A program made the translations under genes and the position numbers. Below are positions 35,141-45,550 of a DNA stretch of 64,000 nucleotides, in pieces. The notes beneath the pieces are model-generated. The model was not told the origin of the DNA. It ran no database searches and was given only the letters and a program-made list of their open reading frames with translations. The DNA comes from Chlorophyllum brunneum (Eukaryota > Basidiomycota > Agaricomycetes > Agaricales > Agaricaceae), in the NCBI GenBank assembly GCA_963576785.1, contig OY756142.1, positions 2,418,001 through 2,482,000 of the forward strand. The letters run 5' to 3'. Numbering within the stretch: position 1 is the first letter of the stretch; every line of letters starts with the position of its first letter.

Positions 35141-36465
35141 GGAGAAGTTCATGCATCAAGTTTCTTTTTTGTGGAATCACATATTATCTATTGTGAAATA
35201 AAACAGAAATTCTAGGGTTATTGGCTTGCAGGTTTGCACCTACTCAGAGCCTTTGGCAAAATCCTCCTTTGTCTCTTCTTGTTGTTCTGTCTCTTTGGTA
35301 ATCTCCCTGATATGTACTTTCTTTGGTGCTTTACAGTTCTTTGAGATATGGTCCTGCTTGCCACAATTATAGCACATTATTTTGGTGTATGTGGCTTTTG
35401 TTGTCTTGTAGCAATATTTGGCAATGTGCCCATATAGGTTGCAGTTGAAGCATCTTGGTTTTCTGTTCTGGTCAGTGTCTACCCTTTGTCTTCCAACCTC
35501 TATTGGTTGTCCTTCACCTCCATAAGTAACTCCAGTAGTAGTTCTAATGTCTCCTCAGGTGATGTCTGTGGTTTCATATCCTTGTCCTACTGCAAGGATT
35601 GTGGTTCTCCATTTCTTGTATGTTGTCAGAATTGAGGCTGCCAGATAGCCTATAATAGTTCTGATGATATCTGCTCTGGTGTGTTATTTGAGAAGGAATA
35701 TGGCATGTATGTTGTCCATTCCAGCTTGGGTCTTTAATGCTTCTAACTCTATTAAAAAGTCCATGGTGTTTCTCTTTCCCTATTTGAACAACTCAATTTT
35801 TCCCTCTACTATTGCTTTTCTATTTCCTAAGGAGAATGTGGCTACCATCTCCATTACAAAGTTATTGAATGCTGGTGTTTTCTTGTCTTGGATTGCCTGT
35901 AACTTAGCATTGGTGTAAGGACCTGCTAGTCCTCCTTTCATCCATGCTAATACTCCAATTATCTTTTGTTCATTATTGTTGATCTTGTTGAAGAGTGTCC
36001 ATAAGGACATTGCTCTCTACCAATCATCAAACTTGGTTCTATCTCCATTGAAGTATCCTGGTTCTGGGGCTAAGTTCTTTGGGAAATTAATTTTGTTGGC
36101 TATTTCTGGTTCTGTTTCAGGTTGTTCATACTCATGTGTTTCAGCAACTTCTGTGTTGGATGTAGTTTCAGCAACTTCTATGTTGAATAAGGTCTTGAAG
36201 AGAGGTATATCTTTGTCTGTACTATGGTCTGATTTCTGTTACTTAAGTCCTTTGGGGACTTCTGGTTCTTTTTGTCTTTTGGATCCAGTTGTGACTGGTG
36301 ATCCCTGAATATCTGTTGGTCTCAGAGCTCTGGGTCTTCTTGGTGTTCTTGATAAGCTGCTGCTGCTCACATACTGTTGTGCTGGTTGGAGGCTATTATT
36401 CCAAGCCTAGCTATGAATAGTGGCACCTCTCTTGCAAGATGAGTCAAATAACACTTTACCAAATG
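35141..36465 (-). pseudogene. G2 Gag with two CCHC knuckles
   Basis: Gag core around 36010-35780: MSLWTLFNKINNNEQKIIGVLAWMKGGLAGPYTN .. FNNFVMEMVATFSLGNRKAIVEGKIE. Two zinc knuckles near 35450-35340: CNLYGHIAKYC (first Cys of the CX2C pair just upstream) and CYNCGKQDHISKNC. The N-terminal part (36465-36010) is Pro/Ser/Lys-rich. Frame breaks and stops are present. Sequence just inside the LTR (TTTGGTAAAGTG on the minus strand) could be the primer site but was not matched to a tRNA. Confidence 0.82.
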
Positions 36466-36541
36466 TTACAACCTTAGTCTAGGACTCAGGTTGCAAGTCT
36501 TTGGATAAAGACAAGAAAGTAGAGAAAAGAAGAAGGGATCA
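36466..36541 (-). repeat. 5' LTR of G2, distal piece (continues at 40386)
   Basis: Matches 30448-30523 of the other LTR. It ends in AAGGGATCA, which is repeated as AAGGGATGA after the LINE poly(A) at 40386, the probable target duplication of LINE unit U2. Confidence 0.85.
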
Positions 36542-37917
36542 TTCATTTCTTGGGCTCTCTCTCATGGGCCCATGTCTTTTCTGAGCCTTTGCTGGCTGTA
36601 AGGGGGCAGTCCAGGTGGCAACGTTGGTCAGTCAATGGGCAGCAGCCCTTAGTGAAGGCAATTAAAGGTGGGCATATCCCTACCATTCATCTGACTGATG
36701 CCTATATGCACAGATCAATAGGGAGGCCCCTTGGTAAAGGCTGGAGTACTGGCTACCTCACTTGTTTGTACCTGCTGGATTGTCAGTGGTAGCAGCTTTT
36801 CTACCAATTTAATGGATTTGCAGTCCCATATAGGGTTCACATGTGGGTCTTTACCCCTAGTACAAGTCAAGTCCAGCTAGCATCTCAAGGCTGGATTATT
36901 CTGGTCAATGACAGACATTTAGGCCCACCCCCAATCATGCTTGCATGTCAGTGGGGAATATGCTGAAAAAAGCCACCCTGTTACACCTGAAAGGGACTGA
37001 TAGAATAGAGGATGATAAGAGGGGGCATTGAGGTGAGAACAAGCTGACCAAAAGGACAGGCCACCCCCCACCAGTGTTGCCATATTTGGACCACTTTGGG
37101 GGTAGCACCTGGTTGTTAGTAGGGATCAGCCAAACTCCAGGGCAGCAGGTAGGTTTGGGTCAACTCAGGGAAACTCGGGTTGATTAGCGCCTGTTCTGTG
37201 GAATGCTTAGGTAATCCATTCTGTGGGTTGCTTGGGTAATCCAATGTGAACACCACCCTGGTAGTGCCCCCTACAAGACAGAGATCCCCATTAGTATTAG
37301 CATACAGATCTGTGCCCAAAGACAAGTCATCTCCTCTAGGGATAGGGTATAGTAAAAGTGGCTGTGGGGGAATGGGAAACCAGTCCAGGGGTTGTGCCTT
37401 GGAGGGAGTGCCTAGAGTCTAGAAGTGCTTGGGATCTCATGTCCCTACCCAACTGGATGGACTATAGCAGGCCATTTGCTGGGAACATACTGAAAAAAGC
37501 TGCCCGATTTCCGAGAAGGGGCAGCTTGGCTTGAGAGGTCAAAATCCTCCATCAGTGGGTCTCTGCCAATAACAGAGTGTACCCATTTAAGTTGTTACCA
37601 TGCAAGCGGTTTGGATCTGGGGTGGCATGCACAGTCAAGTGGTGGGATTCTGTCCATGCACCATATAGGAAGACTGCCTCAAGCAAACAGCAGGCCAGTC
37701 CTCAGGAATACCATGCCTTCCTAGTAGTGGGGTAGTTGTCCAAGCTGAAGGCTTTACCTCTTAGGAGGGAGGGGCAAAGTCCCCACAACATGGCTGGATG
37801 TGACACCAATATAGGAGCCTAGGAACATGCTAGGCATTCTATAGGTATACTTTGTCTCAAGACCCCTATTTCTGAGCTGCTAGGAGTATTAATCCCTCAA
37901 GGGGCTCCATACGTAGG
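36542..37917 (+). repeat. LINE leader module, U2 copy (5'-truncated)
   Basis: Lacks about 65 bp of the leader start. It carries the two GCTGAAAAAAGCCGCC-type motifs near 36960 and 37492. It ends TCAAGGGGCTCCATACGTAGGTCC and is fused to the RT coding region at an internal point. The short leader frame (MAGCDTNIGA .. LKTPISELLG) contains a stop and is out of frame with the RT here. Confidence 0.88.
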
Positions 37918-40385
37918 TCCAAGCAGGGGTTTCTGCTTAATGTGCAAATCTTTTTTGCTTCTTACTTAGTCAGCCGTTCTACTATTTACACATGGAACAG
38001 CTTTTCCTCTGACCCCTGGGGCACTGATATGGGTATTGGACAGGGCTCTGCCATGTCCCCCATCCTCTTGGGCCTCTATTTTGCCCCTCTTATAAAGATC
38101 TTTGACTTGTGGATTACCTTCCCTAGAAGTACTCTACTATCATACATTGATGATGGTACTATTGTCACCCAGGCTAAGACCTGGGACAAGAACTTGGACA
38201 CCCTCAAGGGGGTGTACATTGTTCTCTTTAATCTCTTTGTAGCATTTGCACTTGTCATGGAGTATGACAAGTCTGAACTTTTCTACTTCTCTAGGAAACC
38301 TGGAGATACTAACCCCCCCCCCCTTGACTTGGGCTTCAGTCCATTCACAGGGAACATTCCTCTTCACCCTAAGTCCTATTGGAGGTACTTGGGCTTTTAT
38401 TTCAATTGTGTCCTGAATTTCCAGGAGCACATTTGACACTATTCTACCAAGGCTCTTTCTACCATGAAAGTAATAGGGATACTTGGTAATTCCTCCTGTG
38501 GTCTGACCCCCAAGCAGAAGTGGCTCCTTTACAGGTCATGTGTCATACCCATTGTGATATATGGCTTCTGTCTGTGGTATCCTGACAGGGCTTAATGCAA
38601 GGGCCTTCTCAAATCCCTCAATACTATGTAATGTAAGGCTGCATTGTGGATCCCACCCTTTTCAATCTTTCCTTGATTGTCCAAATGCCAAGAGTGCCTC
38701 CCTACACCCTCTCTCTGTCTCTCTCTTGACCAATTGCCTTGTCAGGCAGGTCAAGGACTCTCTTATGAAAGCTGTCTCCATGCTTCTATCTCTTACTGAA
38801 CAGTTTGATCCCTGCTCTACAGTGGCTCAGCCTGCTCATTGTCTCCTGGGCTGCAAAGCAGTCCAGGTATTCTTTCACAACTCTCCTTGTTCTCGTGACA
38901 AGAGGGCCATGCATATACAGCATCTAAACAACACTTTGCATGCCAACTCTCAGATTCTCACTATAGCAATGGATGCAAGTCTACTACTACAGGGGGAATT
39001 CCAGGCAGTTTCTGCTGCCCAGATCTACCAATCAGGCCAGCATGTCTTCCAGATGAGACATGCAGCCAGTCGAGTGACAGCTCCTGATGTAGAGTTGTAT
39101 GCTATCTGGATTGCAGTTGGAAAGGCTACCAGCCTCCCTGACTACGACTTCATTGTTCTATTCACTGACTTCCCTGGTACTGCCAGGAGAGTGGTGGACC
39201 CCTCCATTCACTCTGGCTAGGCTCACTTGCTTACCATATGTAACACTCTCATGGAGTGGTTTGGGGGTCACCCTGAATACTCTCTTCATATCTGGCACAC
39301 TTACTCTTTGGAGAAATAGTCCATTCATGGTACTATACACCAGTACTATACCAAACTTCAGGTTGCTGCAGGTTCCTGTCTACAAAGCTCTCTCAACTCC
39401 CTTTGTCAGAAGGTTGTCAAATTCTGCCAGGATGTCTGGATCACTCGATTCCAGGATCCTACCTACTCAGGTAGCCAATTCATGGCTCTTGAAGGGCATA
39501 ATGGTAAGCCCCTCCAGCCTACTTACCTCCATGGAGGTTCATGGCTGCCTTCTGCCACAGCTGAGTCCAACTTGCTGTTGGCCCGCATGTGTAGGGTTAT
39601 ACTCAACCATGTGCCAATTGGGGCCTATAAGTCTCGGTTCTTCCAGGACAAACCATTTTGGTGTCCATATAGGGCTCTCTTCAAGTCTTGTATACATATT
39701 CTTACCTCTTGTAAGAGGTTTGACATTTCTAGGGGGTACCCTGCTATACCGGGTGCCCCCATCAAGTTCTTGAAGACAAACCCTCAGGTGCTCACCTTCC
39801 CATCTATTCCTCAGGGAATTGGATAACTGGCTCAGGGTAGGTGGGTTATTGTCCAGCACTAGAGAACCCCAGTGGAAGTCTGGTAAAGACGTATGGAGTT
39901 TTATGACCAGAGTTGTCCCCTTTGGCGACTAGGTGTGGTGAAGATGCCAATAGCTGCACAAATGGTGCAGCCTATTATTCTGGCAAGGGTAACCATGGCT
40001 GGGGGGCTGACTCTCAGTAAGAAGAACTCCAGGGGCTAGTAGCTAGGCTGGTAACTGGGTATGTTTCCACCATCTAGTATTTACAGTGAATTAACACCTA
40101 CTGACTGGGCCTAGTCTTTGGATTGGGTTGCTGGTTAGGGGACCTCCCTACCCACTTGCCTCCTCTGGCATCCACTCCCCTCACCCTTTGGGCTTAGGAG
40201 TAGGACATAACTCCTTCTACTGTTGGTCTTAGGCAACTGTACTTTTGCTTTGCAAGGTATAACTACTCTTTTTCTGTAGATACCCACTAGTCTACTCTTT
40301 TGTAGTCTGGCCATGGGCTCTGTTTGAGCACCATATAATAAATTGGCCTTAGGCCATGATTAAAAAAAAAAAAAAAAAAAAGATA
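37918..40385 (+). pseudogene. LINE ORF2 RT/RNase H part with 3' UTR and poly(A) (unit U2)
   Basis: RT palm: IFFASYLVSRSTIYTWNSF, GIGQGSAMSPILLGLYFAPLIKIFD, SYIDDGTIVTQAKTWD at about 38140-38190 (both Asp kept), EYDKSELFYFSRK, RYLGFYFN. Beyond 38440 frames break. RNase H-like pieces (IAMDASLLLQGEFQAVSAAQIY, TAPDVELYAIWIAVG, VLFTDFPGTARRVVDPSIHSG) are at 38960-39220, and a tail with CRYSR-like zinc residues is near 39620-39720. The 3' UTR (39830-40360) is unlike that of family A copies. It ends AGGCCATGATT plus about 20 A residues, then the AAGGGATGA target duplication. Confidence 0.85.
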
Positions 40386-40611
40386 AAGGGATGATACAGT
40401 TGGTAAAGTATAAGGAATACATCAAGTATTACTATACTTTATATACTAGTGGTAAGTATTAAAAATAAGAGAACAGAGTAAAGGAGTCATAGGAACAAGT
40501 TAGTAAGAGTATAGCCATAAGGGATGAAACAGGGGATAAAGTGGATACATGAGAATGATGAGTATGACAGGTGCATGATAGGATCATAATGTCTATCTAT
40601 AGATTATAACA
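40386..40611 (-). repeat. 5' LTR of G2, proximal piece
   Basis: Matches 30520-30742 of the 3' LTR, ending GATTATAACA. Together with 36466-36541 it makes one complete LTR. Confidence 0.88.
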
Positions 40612-41207
40612 GCAAGGGACTGTACTACTGCTGCTGCTGCTGCTGCCCCTAATAACATGGGGGTGTGCCTTGGGGTTTTATGCCAGAGAACTTGTTAATT
40701 TTCTGGTTCATTTTGATAGTAGACCAGTGGTTTATTGTGGCATTTCTTACTTTGTTAAATGTAATATTTCAGATGGTTATATTGACTGTGAGGAAAGGAA
40801 TGGTGATATTCCACTGGTTTGGAATACCAGCAAAAAGGGTTATTACCTGGATTACCTCCAGAATGTCACAGTCACCAGTTGAATTCAGCTGCTAGTACAG
40901 CAATTCCAATCAGGTAATAGGACCAGATAGGTCCTGGTCAGGATGGAGATGGAAATGAATTGTCTTGACATATGAGCTATAGAGCCCTGACACAGAAATG
41001 GTTCCATAGGTGGAGTGTAATGTGGTCCAGATTTCTGTAGTATCAGCAAAGGGCCAGTTGATTATATTAGCTGGCAATTTTGACTTCATGAGTGTATAGA
41101 CCATTTTGGCCAGTTGCATGTAGGTAGTGTGCTCATTAATGTTGTGAGCAGGGTTTGGATTGGTGATATTTCCATCAGCATCAACCAGATTCTCATAGGC
41201 AGAGTAC
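40612..41207 (-). pseudogene. Copia C3 Gag, 5' part
   Basis: Minus strand 41119-40910: MQLAKMVYTLMKSKLPANIINWPFADTTEIWTTLHSTYG, the Copia Gag pattern of a short helix followed by a W..L...Y/F block. The frame ends in stops toward 40910 and runs down to a CTG/CAG-type low-complexity run at 40622-40650. The continuation is at 30447 on the other side of G2. No 5' untranslated region or primer site separates it from the LTR at 41208, which suggests a deletion or a chimeric join. Confidence 0.7.
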
Positions 41208-41480
41208 TGATAAAAGTAGTATGCAGTGGGACCATTGAATGGTCCTAGAGAGCAAGAAATAAGTCTATTAAGTGACCAGATATCTCTGGAGACTGTGGAC
41301 TAATGTTGGAGACTAGAGAAGGACTATACATGACTCTACTCACCTGAGGACTAATGTTAGAGACTAGAGAAGCCTCTGAGACGTCCACAGGTGTCTAAGT
41401 TCAACCCATCACATGACACAATCAATCTATCACCTCACAATCTATAACTTGGTGCAGATCACAACTTGCACACTCTAACA
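41208..41480 (-). repeat. LTR of the Copia O/C4 family
   Basis: 273 bp, same length as the LTR at 15495-15767 and clearly the same sequence in inverse orientation, TGTTAGAGTG at the 41480 end. It is the 3' LTR of the Copia fragment at 41481-42489 and abuts the Gag of C3 on its other side. Confidence 0.88.
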
Positions 41481-42489
41481 CACCCTCCTGATCCAACCAA
41501 TCCTTCAATGACTAAGTCCAAGCATGGGGACGGAGAATTTGATTATTTGAGGGTAGACTGCCTTGGTGAATATGTCTGCCACTTGTTCTTCTCCTGGTAC
41601 AAACACTGGATCAATGATTCCCTCATCTACAGCATCTTGGAGCCAGTAAAAGCAAAGGTCCAAGTGCTTCATGTGTCTGTGGTACTCTGGGTTCTTGGCT
41701 ACACTGATACCTGACTTGTTATTGATGTAGAGAGTCAAAGAATGGTCCAGGGAGTAGCCAAATTCGCTCAGAATGTTGTGAGTCCACATGATTTCCTTTC
41801 CAGCCTTAACAGCAGCAATGTACTCAGCTTCTGTACTTGAAAGAGTGACAAAACCCCAATGTTTAGATGACCAACCAACTGCTCCACCACCCACCAAGGT
41901 CACATATCCACCTGTAGCTTATCCTGTAGTCTTGCAGGAGCCATGAAATGCATCAGAATAGGTGGTAAACAGTTGCTGGTCATTCTAGGAGTGATAGACA
42001 AGTTTGTAGTTGGTAGTTCCCTTTAAATAACGCAAAAGATGCTTGACTGCGGTCCAGTGCTTGGGAGCTGGGTTGTGGTTGAACCTTCCAAGATAGGAGA
42101 CAGCAAAAGTGATGTCTGGACATGTCATGGTGGCTAGATATTGCAGAGAACCAACTGCTGCAAGGTAGGGAACCATTTTCATTGTTTCTTGCTTGTCTGG
42201 AGTGGGTACAATGTCTGAGAGGTCCGTTCCAGGTGAGAGAGGGGTCTGGACAGGCTTAGAGTCATCCATATGGTATCGTTCTAGGAGTTCTTTGACATAT
42301 TGCTGCTGGAAGAGTGAAATAGAACAGTTCTGAATGTCTTGGTGGACTTGTACAGTAAGTAGGAACATTGTGGGACCAAGATCTTGAAGTTTGAAGTGTT
42401 TGGAGAGTTCCTGGATCATTAATTGCATGGCTGAGTCATCCTTTGACACCAGAGTAATGTTATCAATAAAGACTGGAACAATTACCTTG
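41481..42489 (-). pseudogene. Copia C4 3' part: end of RT and RNase H
   Basis: Nearly identical to 27355-28364 on the plus strand: DDSAMQLMIQELSKHFKLQDLGPTMFLL, LSPGTDLSDIVPTPDKQE, VGWSSKHWGFVTLSSTEAEYI, ADIFTKAVYPQ. It shares the FIDN active-site variant (GATAAC) and a stop after VYHS. It is followed by the purine tract GGATCAGGAGGGTG and the LTR. Truncated at about 42489, where LINE endonuclease sequence starts on the plus strand. Confidence 0.9.
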
Positions 42490-43108
42490 ACTTCAACATT
42501 CTCTTTATTCAGGAACTACCCTGGCAGTTCATCAGATCCACTTCCTCTGCAACTTCTGTTAAGGAGGACAATGGTATTGGCACCCCCAAGTACCCAGAGT
42601 GGCTGTGCATGGTATGTGCCCTGGAGCCTGGCTCTAACCCATAGGTTATGACATTTGTCCATAACCAGTTGGCTTCTCTAAGACTATCCTATTGGACAGA
42701 TCTCATCAATTACCATGATATCATGGTTCTGTCTCTCTTTTTGGGGGGCAAGACCCTGAATCTCATGAACATTTATTCTGATTTGGAACACATGGCAATT
42801 CAGTTCTTTTTGGACCAGTCTACTACTTTGCCCAGATACATCTATATGGGTGGTGATTTCAATTGCCAGTCTGAGCTTTGGGACCTGAATTATGGCTCCC
42901 ACTTGGGTACATTGCAGTCACTAATCTCTATCAGGACTGACATTAGTCTAGACCTCCCTCTTCCAGTCAAGCCTGGACCTACTCATATTCTGCATAATGA
43001 GGATCTTTGGCCTTTGGTCATTGATCTTTTGTTTGTCCCATCAGACCTGTCTATTTCCCATAGACCTAGGTTGTATTACTCCCTTAGGGGCCTGTCAGAC
43101 CATATTCC
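42490..43108 (+). pseudogene. LINE ORF2 endonuclease (copy L11)
   Basis: AP-endonuclease domain: FIQELPWQFIRS at the start (the catalytic Glu of QEP is kept), SYWTDLINYHDIMVLSLF, YIYMGGDFNCQSELWDLNYGSH (GDFN block), PGPTHILHNEDLWPLVIDLLFV, SHRPRLYYSLRGLSDHIP (SDH block). One frame is open for 177 codons from 42648. It is cut at 43108 by a solo LTR and resumes at 43413. Confidence 0.88.
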
Positions 43109-43412
43109 TGTTAAAGGTGGGAACACAGAAGGGGGTAGAAAGGGTAGAGGCAACACAAAGAGAATGATAAAAGAGAGATGAGATACAAACACAGGCACAG
43201 ACACAGACACTAACACTGACACATAATGGGTAAAGGATTAACATTTGGGGGAGCTGGGGTGCTCCTTATATATGTATAGAGGGTAGTCTGTGTACTACCA
43301 AATCATGTGACTAACTATCTAAGGCTATCTAGGATAAGATGAGATGAACAAGATAAGATGAGATAACACTAGATAAGTTCTGATAAGATGAGATAGCTGG
43401 TCAACTCTAACA
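43109..43412 (-). repeat. Solo LTR, family T
   Basis: 304 bp, TGTTA..TAACA ends, flanked by ATTCC at 43104-43108 and 43413-43417 (perfect 5-bp duplication). Removing it rejoins the LINE endonuclease sequence. On its own strand it starts with repeated TTATC (GATAA) sequences, then a TATATAA box near 43268, then GTGTCAGTGTTAGTGTCTGTG-like repeats. Confidence 0.93.
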
Positions 43413-44128
43413 ATTCCACTGGTTCTGATGCTTCTAGTCACACCCACAATAGTGGAGACTCACAGGAAAACCCTGCCACATGATGGTGGTAAAGAAGTAG
43501 TACTTTTCCTCACTAATGTTATCCAGAATCTCTGTGAAGTTGCTAGGCTTTTAGAACCTACTACAACTGATGAGATTGAAGCTGTGGTTCATGCCGTGGT
43601 AGAGGCCTTTTCTACTACCTAGGAAGCCCATGCAGTGGATATCATAATCACTTGCCAATCTAAGCTCTAGTAGAACCAAGAATGTCACAAGACTTTTGGG
43701 AGATATTGTGAGACTTGGTCTCACAATGACTACTCTAATTTTAGATGTGCTAAGAAGCATGCTAAACACAACTTCTTTGATACTTGCATTGAGGAGATTG
43801 CTTCTTCTAATAAGCAACTGTGGAATCTTATGGAATAGGTCCAAAAACAGAAGTTTCTACCCTGCAAGGCTATCCAGTACAATGGAGAGCCATGTCATGT
43901 ACTCCCAGATCTCTGGGACACACTCCACAATACTCACAACTTGGCTTCTGGCTGAGCTGTAGATATTTCTGTTCTTGATCTGCTGCCAAGCCTCCTAGTT
44001 CAGGAGTGGGTCCATTTTTCGGCTTTAGAGCTGATGGATGCCCTGAGTGCTTGCTCAGGTGTGTCCACCCCAGGACCACATAATGTGGACCCACCTTAAG
44101 GAGATTACTGAGGATCCCAATGTCCTTC
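43413..44128 (+). pseudogene. LINE ORF2 endonuclease end and RT start (L11 continued)
   Basis: Continues with TPTIVETHRKTLPHDGGKEVVLFL, CEVARLLEPTTTDEIEAVVHA, FRCAKKHAKHNFFDTCIEEIAS, then KAIQYNGEPCHVLPDLWDTLHNT and HFSALELMDALSACSGVSTPGP (RT N-terminal block). Stops occur where Trp or Arg is expected (EAHAVD preceded by TAG; two stops before NQECHK). Bases 44116-44128 (CCCAATGTCCTTC) are duplicated at 45095-45107, around the LINE insertion in between. Confidence 0.88.
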
Positions 44129-45094
44129 CTTTTTTTTTTGTTTTTTTTTAAATTAACATGTTTAAGGTGGTGTGTGATTGCAGTCCACCTGTATCTACTA
44201 TGACATGCAGAATACAAAGAGTAGTTTACAAAGATAGGCTCTCTCTTGGCCAAACTAGACTGCCAACAGGCGGTCTGGGTGAATAGTCATGGAAATGTGC
44301 ATGGATACACAAATCCTAGACTAGAATGATGAGTGACCCCTAGCCTTCCCTCCCTAAGGAGAGTATGCATCAATTTGCAATTAACTTCTACACACATCAG
44401 AGATGTGGGAAGCTAGCAAGGGCTGTACCATGTTATCCAACCCCTGCAAGCAGTATGTTGGCCTTAAACATGAACACAGAGGGATTGTGTTTAAGAAAAC
44501 TAACTAGCTGGTCAATAGAGACCAGCAGGCCATAACATCTCTTGTACAATGGACAAGAGCACAAGATATAAGTGTGGGTCTTGAGAGGAGCCCCACACTC
44601 ACAGCCAATTGGCTCTAGAGGATGAAACTGGGAGCAGTACTCACCAGTCAGTGTATGCCCAAGGATGGCACAATTTGCCCTTGTCACAATAGACTGAGAG
44701 GAAAAGAAAGGAAGCTATGAACCTCTGTGGAGGTACATTGGCTGTATAACTTTGTTCTTACTATCCTTGAGGGCAAGGAAGTTTGAACCTTGATAAGAGG
44801 AGTCCTGGAAAGAGACTTTCCAAGCCTTCTGAATAGTTGCTACATTGATCTTATACAGTGAATCAATAGACATTGCTGGATGGTGTCCAGTAGCAACTTG
44901 AAGGTTGGTAGCATATTCATGCACCCTCTGATAAATGGACCATTTTGCCAAAGACGGAATGGACCAGAAAGTGAGAGAACAGTCAGGATGATCCCTGAAC
45001 CATTCCAACAGAAGATGACAGACAGCCAGGGAATATTCCTGGCTAGAATGTAGGGATGGGTCAAGAGCTTACTTGGCAGAACCAATTGAGTTCC
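44129..45094 (-). mobile_element. 5'-truncated LINE family A copy
   Basis: A 966-bp insertion with poly(T) at its low-coordinate end (44129-44150), so it lies on the minus strand. It is flanked by a perfect 13-bp duplication CCCAATGTCCTTC. It contains the family A 3' UTR and the C-terminal part of ORF2: RNase H end and the zinc region CECGAPLKTHTYILCSCPLYKRC (about 44610-44540). Truncated at its 5' end within RNase H, as expected for incomplete target-primed reverse transcription. Confidence 0.93.
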
Positions 45095-45125
45095 CCCAAT
45101 GTCCTTCAGCTATTCATCAGGATAG

Positions 45126-45550
45126 CTAATGCCCCCTTCTCCTGTTGATACCAAAGGCTTTAGATGGTGTGATCTCACTAGCTCTGGTTGTTACAGGTGT
45201 GGAAGATCTGGTCATATTGCTGTCAGGTGCATTTTTCCTATGCCCTTAGAGGTTCAAGATTGGGTTATGTCTAGTGTTTCCTGGCATTCTGTCAGGGCTG
45301 TCCATCATCACTCCTATCCCACTTCACCTCCATCATCTCCTGGTTTCCATCACTCTTCCACTTCTGTGTTTCCACCATTACTTCCTGTTACCTTCTCCTC
45401 TATACCCTTCTTAGGTGCTGTTTGGTCCCCTTTCTCTTGTCTACCCCCTATTTTGATTTGATTCTGGACACTGTTTAGATTTGGTGGGAGTTTTATTTTT
45501 CTTTCTTTTTTTTGGTGTTTCTTGTATACCCTCATCAGGTCAGGTGGAAG
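45126..45550 (+). pseudogene. CCHC Gag-like frame directly before an LTR (Gag-only LTR element)
   Basis: A 110-codon frame from 45129 begins SPVDTKGFRWCDLTSSG and has one zinc knuckle CYRCGRSGHIAVRC (CX2CX4HX4C), then a Ser/His/Pro-rich tail. It ends at about 45461. A purine-rich tract (CAGGTGGAAG) and an LTR of family T follow at 45551. There is no pol gene between, so this looks like the 3' half of a non-autonomous terminal-repeat element with only a Gag knuckle. The 5' half is missing: it joins LINE RT sequence at about 45125. Confidence 0.6.

Larger units (their letters stand above)
30448..40611 (-). mobile_element. Gypsy chromovirus G2, nested in Copia C3
   Basis: LTR ends TGTTATGACC..TATAACA at both sides. 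The internal region reads Gag, protease, RT, RNase H, integrase and chromodomain from right to left, followed by an extra ORF. It splits the Gag of Copia C3 (40612-41207 and 30447 downward). Flanking pentamers GTGGG (30443-30447) and GCAAG (40612-40616) differ only by transitions, compatible with a decayed target duplication but not proof of one. A purine tract (AAAAAGAGAGG on the minus strand) precedes the 3' LTR. Its 5' LTR is interrupted by LINE unit U2. Confidence 0.9.
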
